Origin: Paracoccaceae bacterium
Lineage (GTDB): Bacteria > Pseudomonadota > Alphaproteobacteria > Rhodobacterales > Rhodobacteraceae
Length of the DNA stretch: 64,000 nt
Assembly: GCA_024742695.1 (NCBI GenBank)
Contig: JANSXY010000002.1
Location: 186,001-250,000, forward strand
Direction of reading: 5' to 3'
Part shown: positions 10,014 through 22,441 of the stretch, piece by piece
Layout of the letters: each line of letters begins with the position of its first letter
Position numbering within the stretch: position 1 is the first letter of the stretch
Made by a program: the position numbers and the translations under genes
The notes under the pieces: generated by a model
What the model saw: only the letters and a program-made list of their open reading frames with translations
Database searches by the model: none
What the model was told of the DNA's origin: nothing

Positions 10014-10949
10014 TCACTCCGGCAACGGATCGCCTATCCGCATGATCTCCCATTCTAGCGGGATTCCCGAGTGCTGCAAAACCCTTTTTCGAACCTCTTC
10101 ACCCAGCCCCTCGAGATCCGCCGCCGTGGCGCCGCCGGTGTTGGTCAGGAAATTGGCATGCTTGTCCGACATCTGCGCCCCGCCCAACCGCGCGCCGCGC
10201 ATCCCGGCCCGGTCGATCAGCGCCCAGGCCTTGAGATCGTGCACGTCGTCGGCCCGCCCGGTAGAGGAAAAGCCGGCCGGGTTGCGGAAGGTCGACCCCG
10301 CGGTGCGGTCCTTCACCGGCTGGCTTTCGTCGCGCCGGGCCAGTTGCGCGTCCATCCGGGCGGCCAGTTCGGCCGGGTCGCCCTCCGGCCCCTCGAAGGT
10401 GGCGGAGATCAGCACCCAGCCCTCCGGCAGCTCGCTATGGCGGTAGCCGAACCGCAGCTCGGCCGGCGACAGCACCACCTGCCGGCCATCGCGGGTGATC
10501 GCGCGGACCTCGACCAGAACATCGGCGACATAGCTGCCGTAGCAGCCCGCGTTCATCCGCACCGCGCCGCCGATCGTGCCGGGGATGGTGCGCAGGAAGG
10601 TCAGGTCCACCCCCGCCTCGGCGGCGCGGCGCGCGACATGGGCATCGAGCGCCGCGGCCCCGGCGGTGACGCGCCGGCCCGCGACATCGATCCCGTTGAA
10701 TCCCCGGCCCAGCCGGATCACCACGCCGCGGATGCCGCCGTCGCGCACGATCAGGTTCGATCCCACGCCCATCGCGAACACCGGCACCCCGGCCGGCAGC
10801 GCGGCGAGGAAGGCGGCGAGGTCATCGGCATCGGCGGGCTGGAACAGCCAGTCCGCCGGCCCGCCGACACGCAGCCAGGTCAGATCGGCCAGCGGCCGGT
10901 CCGGGGTCAGCGTGCCGCGCACCGGCGGCAGGGCGGAAAGGTCGGTCAT
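10014..10949 (-). CDS. murB: UDP-N-acetylenolpyruvoylglucosamine reductase MurB
   Basis: A 311-residue FAD/NADPH enzyme that reduces UDP-GlcNAc-enolpyruvate to UDP-MurNAc. The ATG at 10949 gives the family N terminus; the frame is open much further upstream but that part is unlike MurB. The FAD-binding segment [16 protein letters not shown] lies near residue 52. [15 protein letters not shown] follows in the middle. The proton-donor serine should lie in GSTFRNP. It sits between the DUF2484-type gene and ddl. Confidence 0.95.
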   Translation of the reverse strand: MTDLSALPPVRGTLTPDRPLADLTWLRVGGPADWLFQPADADDLAAFLAALPAGVPVFAMGVGSNLIVRDGGIRGVVIRLGRGFNGIDVAGRRVTAGAAALDAHVARRAAEAGVDLTFLRTIPGTIGGAVRMNAGCYGSYVADVLVEVRAITRDGRQVVLSPAELRFGYRHSELPEGWVLISATFEGPEGDPAELAARMDAQLARRDESQPVKDRTAGSTFRNPAGFSSTGRADDVHDLKAWALIDRAGMRGARLGGAQMSDKHANFLTNTGGATAADLEGLGEEVRKRVLQHSGIPLEWEIMRIGDPLPE

Positions 10950-11041
10950 CTGCGCGTTCGGGCCTTCGGGGCTCGCGCCCTGTCTACCGGGGAAACGTCG
11001 CCGGGGCCAGACGCCGGCCGGCCGACGGCCGCCGCGCCCGC

Positions 11042-11332
11042 TCACTCGGCCGGATCGGCCGCCTCCTCGGGGTCCGGCGCCCGGCGCGGGACGACGAGCG
11101 CGCGCAGCCAGCGCAGCGCGTAGACCACCGGCCAGCGCAACATCGACGCGCCGGCGGCCAGCACCAGAAGGCCCACCCAGGGGCCGTTCTCGTAGGTCAC
11201 GTAGCCGAGGATCGGCACCCCGACGGCGATCAGCACGTAGGCTGCGGGCCAGTGCTGGCGGCGCGACGGAAACAGCGCGACGACATTCGCCGCGATCGCC
11301 CAGAGACAGGCCAAGATCAGCGCGTACCCCAT
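11042..11332 (-). CDS. Small membrane protein, DUF2484-like
   Basis: A 96-residue protein with three hydrophobic stretches (starting [20 protein letters not shown]) and a charged tail ending EEAADPAE. Length, topology and position between murC and murB fit the DUF2484 family, which I know from this spot in Rhodobacteraceae. The match is from memory and no function is established. The position suggests a link to cell-wall synthesis or division, which is inference. It is 104 bp from the murC stop and 92 bp from the murB start. Confidence 0.75.
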   Translation of the reverse strand: MGYALILACLWAIAANVVALFPSRRQHWPAAYVLIAVGVPILGYVTYENGPWVGLLVLAAGASMLRWPVVYALRWLRALVVPRRAPDPEEAADPAE

Positions 11333-11436
11333 GTGCCCCCCGCGGCAACGGTTCGGGCGCGGCCCTTCGCGGCCGCTTCGCCCCCACCTGTGGATAGTTT
11401 GCCCGAACGTTTCGTTCGCGCAAGCGCCGTCTGCGT

Positions 11437-12858
11437 TCAATTGTCGCCGAGTCGCGCCGGCAGCCCGTTCGCCCAAGCCGAAATCGTGCCGGCGCCGAGA
11501 CAAACCACGATATCGCCGGGCCGCGCCTGTTCGCGCACCAGCCGCGCCAGGTCTTCCTCGTCGAGAATCGCGCGGGCGTGGCGATGCCCGTGCGATATCA
11601 GCCCGGCCACCAGCGCGTCGCGATCCGCGCCGGCGATCGGCGCCTCGCCGGCGGCATAGACCTCGGCGATGGCCACCACGTCGGCCTCGTTGAAACAGGT
11701 GCAGAAATCCTCGAACAGCGTCGACAGCCGCGAATAGCGATGCGGCTGGTGCACCGCGATCACCCGCGCGCCGGAATTGCCCGCCACCGCCTGCCGCGCC
11801 GCCTTCAGGACCGCGGCGATCTCGACCGGGTGATGGCCGTAGTCGTCGATCACGGTGACCCCGCCCAGCACCTCGCCGACCTTGGTGAACCGCCGGTTCA
11901 CCCCGCCGAACGCCGCCAGCGCCGCGCGGATCTCGTCCTTCTTCATGCCCAGGTGCCGCGCGACCGCGATCGCCGCCAGCGCGTTCGAGACGTTGTGATC
12001 CCCCGGCATCGGCAGGCTCATGCCCTCGATCCGGCTGTCGGGCCCCTCGCCCTGCAGCGCCACGTCGAACCGCGCCACGCCGGCCTCGTAGCGCAGGTTC
12101 ACCGCGCGCACGTCGGCCTGGGCGTTGAAGCCGAAGGTCGTCACCCGGCGGTCGGCGATCCGGCCGACGAGCGATTGCACCTCGGGATGATCGGTGCAGC
12201 ACACCGCCAGACCGTAGAACGGCACGTTCGAGACGAAATCGTGAAACCCCTGCCGCAACGCCTCGATCGTGCCCCAGTGCTCCATGTGCTCGGGGTCGAT
12301 GTTGGTGACGATCGCGATGGTCGCGGGCAGGCGGTTGAAGCTGCCGTCGCTTTCGTCGGCCTCGACCACCATCCACTCGCCCGCCCCGGCCCGCGCGTTC
12401 GATCCATAGGCATGGATGATCCCGCCGTTGATCACGGTCGGATCGAACCCGCCCCGGTCCAGCAGCGTCGCCACCATCGTCGTGGTGGTCGTCTTGCCAT
12501 GGGTGCCGCCGACCGCGATGTTCGACTTCAGCCGCATCAGTTCGGCCAGCATCTCGGCCCGGCGCACCACCGGCAGCTTGCGCCGCCGCGCCTCCTCCAG
12601 TTCCGGATTGCCCGGCTTGATCGCCGACGAGACGACGATCACCGCCGCCTCGCCGATGTTTTCCGCCCGCTGACCTTCGAAGATCACCGCGCCGAGCGAC
12701 GCGAGCCGGTCGGTGATCTTCGAGGACTTGAGATCCGATCCCTGCACCCGGTAGCCCAGCGTGATCAGCACCTCGGCGATGCCGGACATCCCGATCCCGC
12801 CGATCCCGACGAAGTGGATGGGCCCCAGTTCACCGGGCAGTTTCGTTGCCGCGTTCAT
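11437..12858 (-). CDS. murC: UDP-N-acetylmuramate--L-alanine ligase MurC
   Basis: A 473-residue cytoplasmic Mur ligase that adds L-Ala to UDP-MurNAc. It has an N-terminal Rossmann motif ([16 protein letters not shown], about 15-30), the ATP-binding loop GTHGKTTT at 118-125, [11 protein letters not shown] in the central domain, and [10 protein letters not shown] in the C-terminal part. The ATG overlaps the murG stop (ATGA). Confidence 0.97.
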   Translation of the reverse strand: MNAATKLPGELGPIHFVGIGGIGMSGIAEVLITLGYRVQGSDLKSSKITDRLASLGAVIFEGQRAENIGEAAVIVVSSAIKPGNPELEEARRRKLPVVRRAEMLAELMRLKSNIAVGGTHGKTTTTTMVATLLDRGGFDPTVINGGIIHAYGSNARAGAGEWMVVEADESDGSFNRLPATIAIVTNIDPEHMEHWGTIEALRQGFHDFVSNVPFYGLAVCCTDHPEVQSLVGRIADRRVTTFGFNAQADVRAVNLRYEAGVARFDVALQGEGPDSRIEGMSLPMPGDHNVSNALAAIAVARHLGMKKDEIRAALAAFGGVNRRFTKVGEVLGGVTVIDDYGHHPVEIAAVLKAARQAVAGNSGARVIAVHQPHRYSRLSTLFEDFCTCFNEADVVAIAEVYAAGEAPIAGADRDALVAGLISHGHRHARAILDEEDLARLVREQARPGDIVVCLGAGTISAWANGLPARLGDN

Positions 12859-13936
12859 GCCGTCGCCGGCCCCCCTGCCACCCGTTCCACGATCTCGACC
12901 AGCCGTTCGGTGGCGTCCGGCACGGCCTGGGCAAGCGCGGCACGGGCCATCCGCACCGCCGCGTCGGGCTGGGAAAGCACGGTTTCGGCGGCGTCCGCAA
13001 GGGCCTCGGGCGTCAGCCGCGACTCGGGGATCATGATCGCCGCCCCGGCTTCGACCATCGCGCGGGCATTGGCGGTCTGGTGATCGCCCAGCGCCGCGGC
13101 GAACGGCACGAGGATCGCGGGCCGGCCGATCACCCCCAGCTCCGCCACGGTGGAGGCCCCGGCGCGGGCGATGACCAGCTGCGCCTCGCTCAGCCGGCGC
13201 GGAATGTCGTCGAAGAACGTCCGCACCTCGGCCGCGATGCCCGCGGCGTCGTAGGCGGCCACGGCACGCGCGACATCCTCGGGCCGGGCCTGGTGGGCGA
13301 CGTGCAGATGGCCGCGCAGCGCCTGCGGCAGCGCGGCAAGGCCGGCGGGCACCGCGTCCGACAGGATCCGCGCGCCCTGGCTGCCGCCCAGGATCAGCAG
13401 GTTCATCGGGTAGTCGCCGGGCGGGATGTAGGGCGCCCCGGCCCGGTCGCGCACCGCCGTGCGCACCGGGTTGCCGGTGTGTTCGGCCGTCACGCCGGCC
13501 GGCAGCGCGCAGGGCCAGGTGCCGCAGGCGAAGGCCTGCACGCGGCGGGCGAAACGGCGATTGACCTCGCCGGGCACGCCGTTCTGTTCATGGATGATCC
13601 GCGGCACGCGCAAGAGCACCGCGGCCGCCAGCGCCGGGATCGAGGGGTAGCCGCCGAAGCCGGCCACCACGTCGGGCCGGAACCGCGCCATCCGTGCCGC
13701 CGCCGCCGCGATGCCCGCGCCCAGCCGGACCGGCACCGCCGCCTTCGCCAGCGCGCCGCCGCGCGCGAAGGTCGCCGCCGCGACCTCGACGATCTCGACG
13801 GCTTCGGGAAAGCCGCCGGCGTAGCGGGCGCCGCGCGCGTCGGTCATCAGCAGCACGCGCCAGCCGCGCGCCAGCATGGCCTCGGCCAGAGCCTGCGCGG
13901 GGAACATGTGCCCGCCGGTGCCGCCGGCGGCGATGA

Positions 13937-13958
<22 letters not shown>
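12855..13958 (-). CDS. murG: UDP-GlcNAc:lipid I GlcNAc transferase MurG
   Basis: A 367-residue peripheral membrane glycosyltransferase that makes lipid II. The start is a GTG at 13958 with GGAG eight bases upstream, inside the last 22 bases of ftsW. From there the protein begins with the N-terminal glycine loop [21 protein letters not shown] near the middle opens the C-terminal domain. The stop overlaps murC. The tight overlaps with ftsW and murC point to one coupled transcript. Confidence 0.95.
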
Positions 13959-16199
<2,241 letters not shown>

Positions 16200-16244
16200 A
16201 CGCCCCGCCCTGCCCCCGGCCCCGGCCCGCCCCGCCGTCGCGCC

Positions 16245-17645
16245 TCAGTCCGGCAGGTCGGCGACGAGCCGCGCGAAATCCTCGCCGCGCCTTTCGAAAT
16301 CGGGGTACTGGTCGAAGCTTGCCGCGGCGGGGGCCAGAAGCACCGTCTCGCCCGGTTCCGCCTCGGCGGCGGCGCGGGCCACGGCGCGGGCCATCGTCTC
16401 GCAGATCTCGTGCGGGGTCTGGCCCAGTTGCAGCGCGAAGTCCCGCGCCGAATGGCCGATCAGGTAGGCCTTGACGACATGGCCGAGCACCGGCGCCAGC
16501 GCGGCGATGCCGCCCTCCTTGCCCAGCCCGCCGGCGATCCAGCGCACCTTCGGGAACGCCGCCAGCGCGCGGCCCGCCGCGTCGACATTGGTGGCCTTGC
16601 TGTCATTGACGAAGGCCACGCCGCCGCGGTCGCGCAGATGCTGGCTGCGGTGCGGCAGGCCGGTGAACGTGGCCAGCCCGGCCTCGATCTCGCGCGGGGC
16701 AAGGCCCAGCGCCCGCACCGCCGCCCAGGCCGCGCAGGCGTTCTGGTGGTTGTGCGCGCCGGGCAGTCCGGCGATGCCGCGCAGGTCCACCGCGGCGATC
16801 TGCCGGCCCTTGCGCCACTCGGCCAGGAACCCCTTGCGCGCGAAGACCGACCAGCCGAAATCGCCCAGCTTCCGCGCCGCCGAGATCCGGATCACCCGGT
16901 CGTCGGCCGGCCCCTGCCCCAACTGGTCGGCGAGGAACCGGCCCTCGGCCTCGTCGACGCCGATCACCGCGCGATCCGGCCCGCCCTCGGCGAACAGCCG
17001 GCGCTTGGCGGCGAAATAGCCGCCCATGCCGCCATGCCGGTCGAGATGATCGGGCGAAAGATTGGTGAAGACCGCGATGTCCGGGGTCAGCGCGCGCGCG
17101 AGGTCGGTCTGGTAGGACGACAGTTCCAGCACCGTGACGGACCCGTCCGCGCCCGGATCGAGATCGAGCACACCCCGGCCGATGTTGCCGCCGGTCTGCA
17201 CCGGACGGCCCGCCGCGGCCAGAAGATGCGCGATCAGCGCCGTGGTGGTGGACTTGCCGTTCGAGCCGGTGACGGCCACGACCTTCGGCACCCGGTCCAT
17301 CCGCTCCCACTCCGGCGTCGCGAAGGAGCGAAAGAACAGGCCCACGTCGTTGTCGACCGGTATGCCAAGGTCGAGCGCGGCGGCGATCGCCGGGTGCGGC
17401 GCGGGATAGAGATGCGGGATGCCGGGCGAGACCACCAGCGCCGCGACGCCGTCGAGCGCGCCGGGACGGGCCGGGTCCGCGACGTCGAAGCCCTCGGCCG
17501 CCGCCTTCTCGCGCGCCTCGGCGCCGTCGTCCCAGACCAGCGGCGTGGCGCCGCCGGCGGCCAGCGCCCGCGCCGCGGCGAGACCGGACCGGCCAAGCCC
17601 CAGCACCGCCACCCGTTCGCCCTGGAATCCCCTGACCGGAATCAT
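16245..17645 (-). CDS. murD: UDP-N-acetylmuramoylalanine--D-glutamate ligase MurD
   Basis: A 466-residue Mur ligase that adds D-Glu to UDP-MurNAc-L-Ala. I chose the ATG at 17645 ([18 protein letters not shown]) because it matches how MurD begins in related bacteria; an ATG six codons upstream is the alternative. The ATP loop [16 protein letters not shown] is near residue 110 and [11 protein letters not shown] lies in the middle. It is cut off from ftsW by the oppositely oriented ldh gene, and mraY is not directly upstream in this window. Confidence 0.95.
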   Translation of the reverse strand: MIPVRGFQGERVAVLGLGRSGLAAARALAAGGATPLVWDDGAEAREKAAAEGFDVADPARPGALDGVAALVVSPGIPHLYPAPHPAIAAALDLGIPVDNDVGLFFRSFATPEWERMDRVPKVVAVTGSNGKSTTTALIAHLLAAAGRPVQTGGNIGRGVLDLDPGADGSVTVLELSSYQTDLARALTPDIAVFTNLSPDHLDRHGGMGGYFAAKRRLFAEGGPDRAVIGVDEAEGRFLADQLGQGPADDRVIRISAARKLGDFGWSVFARKGFLAEWRKGRQIAAVDLRGIAGLPGAHNHQNACAAWAAVRALGLAPREIEAGLATFTGLPHRSQHLRDRGGVAFVNDSKATNVDAAGRALAAFPKVRWIAGGLGKEGGIAALAPVLGHVVKAYLIGHSARDFALQLGQTPHEICETMARAVARAAAEAEPGETVLLAPAAASFDQYPDFERRGEDFARLVADLPD

Positions 17646-17707
17646 CCCGCCCCGCCCCTGCAACCGGCGCGCAGGATGGCCGAGCGCCCCGGCGGCGGCA
17701 AGGGTGG

Positions 17708-17770
17708 CGGGGGCTGTCCACCCCCGGCCGGCTGCGCCGGCCTCCCCCGAGGATATTTCCAGGCCAAAAC
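17708..17770 (+). repeat. Intergenic hairpin-plus-tail repeat, copy 2
   Basis: The first hairpin is CGGGGG/CCCCCG (17708-17726) with a CTGTCCA loop. A GGCCGGC/GCCGGCC hairpin follows (17726-17742). The tail CCCCCGAGGATATTT ends in GGCCAAAAC. It lies in the 138-bp gap between aguB and murD, oriented against both genes. Layout and tail match the copies at 1190-1258 and 49951-50000. Confidence 0.7.
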
Positions 17771-17783
17771 CGGTGCGGGCGGC

Positions 17784-18653
17784 TCAGGCCCGGCCGTCGA
17801 GCGTGGCCAGGGCGCCGTAAAGGTCCGTCCGGCGGTCGCGGAACACGCCCCATAAGCGGCGCAGGGCGCCGATCGCGTCGAGGTCGAAGCGCGCGGTCAG
17901 CACCGCCTCGCCGTCGCGCGCGGCCCGCTGCACCACCTGCCCGTCCGGCCCGGCGATGAAGGACGAGCCGTAGAAGGTGACCTCGCGCCCGCCCTGCGTC
18001 TCGCGGCCGACCCGGTTCGCGGCGACCAGCGGCACGATGTTGGCCGCCGCGTGGCCGCGCATCGTCATCTCCCAGTGCGGCTGGCTGTCATAGTCCGGCG
18101 CCTGAGGTTCCGAGCCGATGGCGGTGGGGTAAAGCAGCATTTCCGCCCCGCCCAGCGCCATCGCCCGCGCCGCCTCGGGAAACCACTGATCCCAGCAGAT
18201 CCCCACCCCGATCCGGCCGAAGGCGGTGTCCCAGACGCGAAACCCGGTGTCGCCGGGCGAGAAGTAGAATTTCTCTTCGTAGCCGGGGCTTTGCGGAATA
18301 TGGCTCTTGCGGTAGACGCCAAGGACGCGGCCATCGGCATCGATCATCGCGACCGCGTTGAAATGCGCCTCGCCCGCGCGTTCGAACACCGACACCGGCA
18401 GCACCACGCCCAGGTCACGCGCGAGATCGGCGAATCGCGCGATCAGCGGATGCCCCTCGATCGGCGCGGCCATGGCGAAATGCGCCGCATCCTGGGTGAT
18501 GCAGAAATAGGGCGTGGCGAAAAGCTCCTGCACCAGGATCACCTGCGCGCCCGCGGCGGCGGCCTGTCGCACCAGCCGTTCGGCGGTATCGGCATTGGCG
18601 GGCAGATCCCACGAACAGGCGAATTGCGTCGCCGCGACGGTCACGTTGCGCAT
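17784..18653 (-). CDS. aguB: N-carbamoylputrescine amidase
   Basis: A 289-residue carbon-nitrogen hydrolase (nitrilase superfamily). It converts N-carbamoylputrescine to putrescine, CO2 and ammonia in the agmatine route. The ATG at 18653 gives MRNVTVAATQFACSWD, the usual AguB opening. The catalytic triad is visible: Glu in VQELFATPYF, Lys in YRKSHIP and Cys in GVGICWDQWFPE. No agmatine deiminase gene is in the window. The gene is divergent from the GH105 operon across a 156-bp region with a triple 15-bp repeat. Confidence 0.88.
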   Translation of the reverse strand: MRNVTVAATQFACSWDLPANADTAERLVRQAAAAGAQVILVQELFATPYFCITQDAAHFAMAAPIEGHPLIARFADLARDLGVVLPVSVFERAGEAHFNAVAMIDADGRVLGVYRKSHIPQSPGYEEKFYFSPGDTGFRVWDTAFGRIGVGICWDQWFPEAARAMALGGAEMLLYPTAIGSEPQAPDYDSQPHWEMTMRGHAAANIVPLVAANRVGRETQGGREVTFYGSSFIAGPDGQVVQRAARDGEAVLTARFDLDAIGALRRLWGVFRDRRTDLYGALATLDGRA

Positions 18654-18710
18654 CTCGGGTCTCCCTTGCTGCGCGCCACAGTGCCCGGTTCCGGCGCGCG
18701 GCGGAAGGGG

Positions 18711-18755
18711 CGGTGCATATCGGGCCGGTGCATTTCGGGCCGGTGCATTTCGGGA
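18711..18755. repeat. Three tandem 15-bp repeats in a divergent promoter region
   Basis: CGGTGCATWTCGGGM is repeated three times head to tail with no spacer (18711-18725, 18726-18740, 18741-18755). The copies differ only at one internal base and the last base. The array is 57 bp before the aguB start and 54 bp before the GH105-like gene start. It may be a regulator binding array or a slippage product. Confidence 0.85.
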
Positions 18756-18809
18756 TTGTGCCGGAGACCGACTTTCGTTGTGATCGGGGCGGGAGACGCG
18801 GGAGGAATC

Positions 18810-19901
18810 ATGACGCTCACGGGCGATCGGTTGCGGCTGTGCCTGGCGCGCCTCGTCGAGGGCATGACCGGGCTGCGCCACGACGGACGCTTCCACGAAC
18901 CCAATCTCGATGGAAGCCCGGGCGATTACATCAGCTTCGACAGCTGGGAATGGCCGCAGGGCGTGGGTCTTTACGGCCTGGCGCGGCTGTGGCTGGACGG
19001 GCGTGACGACCGGCTGCGCGGCGTGCTCGAGGACTGGTACGCGCGGCGGATCGCGGCCGGGCTGCCGGGGCAGAACGTCAACACCACGGCGCCGATGCTG
19101 GCGCTCACGCTTCTGTGGCGCGAGACCCACGATCCGCGCTGGGAGCCGGTGCTGGCCGACTGGGCGGACCGGTTCGTCGCGACCGCGCCGCGGACCGAAG
19201 AGGGCGGGTTCCAGCACGACGTCTCGGACCGGATCAACGCCGGCGAGCTTTGGGACGACACGCTGTTCATGGTGGGCCTGTTCCTTGCCGCCTATGGCGA
19301 GGCGGCGGGGCGGCGCGACCTTGTCGACGAGGCGCTGCGCCAGTTCCTCGTCCATGCCCGCTATCTCACCGATCCCGCGACCGGGCTGTGGTTTCACGGC
19401 TGGAGCTTCGAGGGCCGGCACAATTTCGCCCGCGCGCGGTGGGCGCGCGGCAACGCCTGGATCACCGCCGGGTTTCTCGACCTGTTCGAACTGTGCCGCC
19501 CGGCCGCGCCCGTCGAAGGCTTCCTGCAGGGCGTGCTCGACAGCCAGATCGCCGCGCTCATGCCGCTGCAATGCGCCTCGGGGGCCTGGCGCACGCTGCT
19601 CGACGATCCGCAAAGCTACGAGGAAACCTCGGCCACCGCGGGGTTCGGCTACGCGATGCTGAAGGCCGGGCGGCAGGGCCGCGCCGGCGAGGCGGTGCGG
19701 CAGGCCGGGCTGCGCGCGCTTCACGCGGTCGTCGCACGGATCGGCGAGGATGGCGTGGTGGGGGGCGTTTCCTACGGCACGCGGATGGGGCACGACCTGC
19801 AATTCTACCGCGACATCCCGATCCAGCCCACCGGCTACGGCCAGGCGCTGGCGATCCTGTGCCTGGCCGAGGCGCTCAACCACCCGGAGTTCCGGGCATG
19901 A
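18810..19901 (+). CDS. GH88/GH105-like unsaturated uronyl (rhamnogalacturonyl) hydrolase
   Basis: A 363-residue six-hairpin glycosidase with a GGAGGA ribosome-binding site. Recognisable family segments are GQNVNTTAPMLAL, the catalytic-Asp region GELWDDTLFMV, FHGWS, and RWARGNAWI, which resembles the WGRGNGW motif of GH105. No signal peptide is seen, so it should act in the cytoplasm on imported oligosaccharides that end in a 4,5-unsaturated uronic acid. Its stop overlaps the next start (ATGA), and a sugar ABC importer follows. The substrate polymer (pectin, rhamnogalacturonan or other) is inference. Confidence 0.8.
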   Translation: MTLTGDRLRLCLARLVEGMTGLRHDGRFHEPNLDGSPGDYISFDSWEWPQGVGLYGLARLWLDGRDDRLRGVLEDWYARRIAAGLPGQNVNTTAPMLALTLLWRETHDPRWEPVLADWADRFVATAPRTEEGGFQHDVSDRINAGELWDDTLFMVGLFLAAYGEAAGRRDLVDEALRQFLVHARYLTDPATGLWFHGWSFEGRHNFARARWARGNAWITAGFLDLFELCRPAAPVEGFLQGVLDSQIAALMPLQCASGAWRTLLDDPQSYEETSATAGFGYAMLKAGRQGRAGEAVRQAGLRALHAVVARIGEDGVVGGVSYGTRMGHDLQFYRDIPIQPTGYGQALAILCLAEALNHPEFRA

Positions 19902-22393
19902 CCCGGCTTGCCCGCCCGCTGCCGCCCGGCAGCCCGGTCGGGCTCTGGCGCCACTCGGCGGTGGCGGAGACGCGGTTCGACGTGGCCGAGCGCCCGATGG
20001 AGGGGCGGATGGACCCGTTCTTCTTTCTCACGAAGGAGAAGAACTTCATCCCGCACGAATACCCCTGCCGCACCGAATTCGCCGCGCGGTTCCGCGACCG
20101 GCGGCCGGAGGTTCGCGATACCGGCGCGGCGGAACGGGTCTGGCTGCCCTACGGCGCGCCCAGGCTCGACCTGTCGGGCTTCTGGTTCCGGCCGACGCGG
20201 ATCGCGGCGCGGGCGGAAACGCTGATCCTGGCGGACTCGGCCGGGCCGGCGCGTCTGCGGCTGGCGACCTGCGGCGGGGCGGTGCTGTTCGTGAACGGCG
20301 CCGAGGCCGGATGGCTGGCGCCCTATGTTCGCAACTTCGAGGCCGACATGGAGGTTTCGGTCAGCCTGCGGGCGGGCGAGAACGCCGTCACCGTGGTCTT
20401 CGACGATCTCGCCGAGCGGGATACGCGGTTCTACGTGCAACTCGACTATCTCGAGGGACCGGCGGCGCGGCAGGCGATCCCGGTGGCCTGCGCCCCGGAC
20501 CTCGCCGAGGCCGTGGCGGCGGCGCTGGAGACGATGCATTTCGACCGTCCCGCCTACGATGCCGGGCCGGTGACGATCGTCCTGCCGCGTCCGCTGCCGG
20601 TTCCGGCGCGGCTGCGGGCGCGGATCGAGGGCGATTTCATGTCGCACGACGCGGCACCGGACCTGGCCTGCGACATCCCGGCGGGGGCCGGCCGGGTCGT
20701 GCTGGGCCGGGCCGAGGATCTGCCCGCCGATTTCCGCCATTTCGCGCTGGTGCTCGAGGTCGACGGTTTCGCGGCCTCGCGCACGCTCGGCACCGAGATC
20801 GTGCACGCCGCGCGGCTGGGCGCGGCCCCGACAGCGCCCGCGGGCCGGATCGACGAGGCGCTGACCGAGATCGCGGGACGGGCCGAGGCCGACACGGTGC
20901 GCGCCCTTGCCCGGCTGGCCCTGGGCGACGGCGGGGCCGAGACCCGCGCGATGATCGCCGCCGCCCTGCCCCGGATCGACGATCTGTGGGACTGCGCCGA
21001 TTTCGCGCTGGTGCCGCTGATCTGGTGCCGGATGCGCTGGGGCGGGTTGCTGGGCGACGAGCTGTGCGCGCGGGTGGACCGGACGATCCTGGGCTACCGC
21101 TACTGGATGGACGAGCCGGGCAACGACGTGCAGTGGTATTTCTCGGAAAACCACGCGCTGCTGTTCCACACCGCCGCCTATCTCGGCGGCACGCTGCATC
21201 CCGGCGCGCGGTTCGTCCGCTCCGGCCGCACGGGAGAGGACCAGGCGCGGGTCGGCGCGGCGCGGCTCAGGGACTGGCTGGACCATTTCGAGCGCTGGGA
21301 GATGGCGGAATTCAACTCCGCCCCGTATTTCCCGATCGACCTGAAGGGGCTGACCGCGCTCTACGCGCTGGCGCCGGATGCCGACATCCGCGACCGCGCC
21401 GGCCGCGGCATCGCCCGGCTGATCGAGATCGTGGCGAACTCCGCCCACAAGGGTGTGCTGACCGGCGCGCAGGGGCGCAGCTACGAACACACGCTGCGCG
21501 CGGCGCGGTCGCTGGAGCTGTCGGCGATCGCCCGGCTTTTGTGGGGCAAGGGCGCGATCGGGACGCGGTTTCATGCCACGCCGCAACTGGCGCTGTGCCT
21601 GCGCGACCACGGGCTTCGCCTGCCCGACCTGACGGACCGCGCCGACTGGCGGGGCGAGGCGGCGCAGGAATGGTGCTTTGCGCAGGGCGAAGGCGGCTTC
21701 GCCGCGCTTTATCACTACAAGACCGCCGATTTCGCGCTGGGCAGCGCGGCGGCCTATCGCTGGCACGAATGGGGCTACCAGGAAACCCTGATCCATGCGC
21801 GGCTGGGCGAGACGGCGGAGGCGCAGGTCTGGATCAACCATCCGGGCGAGCTGATCCATTCGGGCTATGCCCGGCCGTCCTACTGGGGCGGGTCGGCCTC
21901 GATCCCGCGGGTGCAGCAGTATCGCGACCTTGCCGTGGTGCGGTTTCAGGGCACCGCGCCGCAACCCGGTTTCACCCATGCCTGGTTTCCCCGGCAGGCC
22001 TTCGACGCAGCCGTGGTCGACGGCGACACGGCGCTGGCGCGGGCCGGAGGGGCGCATCTGATGCTGCGCGGCTCCGCCCCGTTCGAGATCGTCGCGACCG
22101 GCCCGACGGCGGGCAACGAACTGCGCCTGCCGGGCCGCGACGGGCTGTGGCTGATCCGGCTGGGCGACCGCGCGCGCCACGGCGACGGGACGGATTTCGC
22201 GGCGCGCTTCGCCGGGCTTTCCGTCGCGTCAACCGCGGACGGAACACTCGTGGTCGACGATCCCGATTATGGTAACGTCCGGTTCGAACCGGGCGGAACG
22301 GTGGCGGCGGAGGGTCGCCGGCTCGATCCCGGCGACTGGACGGTGCGGGGCACACGCGTGACCCTGCCCCGTGGCCCGCTGCCGGGTCGATAG
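19898..22393 (+). CDS. Unrecognised 831-residue protein, likely carbohydrate-active
   Basis: I do not recognise a named family. The ATG overlaps the stop of the GH105-like gene. The N-terminal 200 residues look like a beta-sandwich (LDLSGFWFRPTRI, GGAVLFVNGAEAGWLAPY, SVSLRAGENAVTVVF). This resembles a galactose-binding or lyase-type sandwich domain. Residues about 330-600 are helical and rich in Trp/His/Asn (YWMDEPGNDVQWYFSENHAL, LFHTAAYLGG), as in alpha/alpha toroids. The C terminus is again beta-rich. There is no signal peptide, so cytoplasmic action is likely. Context suggests a glycosidase or lyase working with GH105 on the same imported sugar; this is inference. Confidence 0.7.
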   Translation: MTRLARPLPPGSPVGLWRHSAVAETRFDVAERPMEGRMDPFFFLTKEKNFIPHEYPCRTEFAARFRDRRPEVRDTGAAERVWLPYGAPRLDLSGFWFRPTRIAARAETLILADSAGPARLRLATCGGAVLFVNGAEAGWLAPYVRNFEADMEVSVSLRAGENAVTVVFDDLAERDTRFYVQLDYLEGPAARQAIPVACAPDLAEAVAAALETMHFDRPAYDAGPVTIVLPRPLPVPARLRARIEGDFMSHDAAPDLACDIPAGAGRVVLGRAEDLPADFRHFALVLEVDGFAASRTLGTEIVHAARLGAAPTAPAGRIDEALTEIAGRAEADTVRALARLALGDGGAETRAMIAAALPRIDDLWDCADFALVPLIWCRMRWGGLLGDELCARVDRTILGYRYWMDEPGNDVQWYFSENHALLFHTAAYLGGTLHPGARFVRSGRTGEDQARVGAARLRDWLDHFERWEMAEFNSAPYFPIDLKGLTALYALAPDADIRDRAGRGIARLIEIVANSAHKGVLTGAQGRSYEHTLRAARSLELSAIARLLWGKGAIGTRFHATPQLALCLRDHGLRLPDLTDRADWRGEAAQEWCFAQGEGGFAALYHYKTADFALGSAAAYRWHEWGYQETLIHARLGETAEAQVWINHPGELIHSGYARPSYWGGSASIPRVQQYRDLAVVRFQGTAPQPGFTHAWFPRQAFDAAVVDGDTALARAGGAHLMLRGSAPFEIVATGPTAGNELRLPGRDGLWLIRLGDRARHGDGTDFAARFAGLSVASTADGTLVVDDPDYGNVRFEPGGTVAAEGRRLDPGDWTVRGTRVTLPRGPLPGR

Positions 22394-22441
22394 AACAAGC
22401 CGTGCGCCACCGCAGGCGGGCGGACAACAGAGGAGGAGACG

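Noticed and set aside
18641-18904. Minus-strand frame with repeated MHRP units
   Set aside because: It only translates the triple 15-bp DNA repeat between two well-supported divergent genes.
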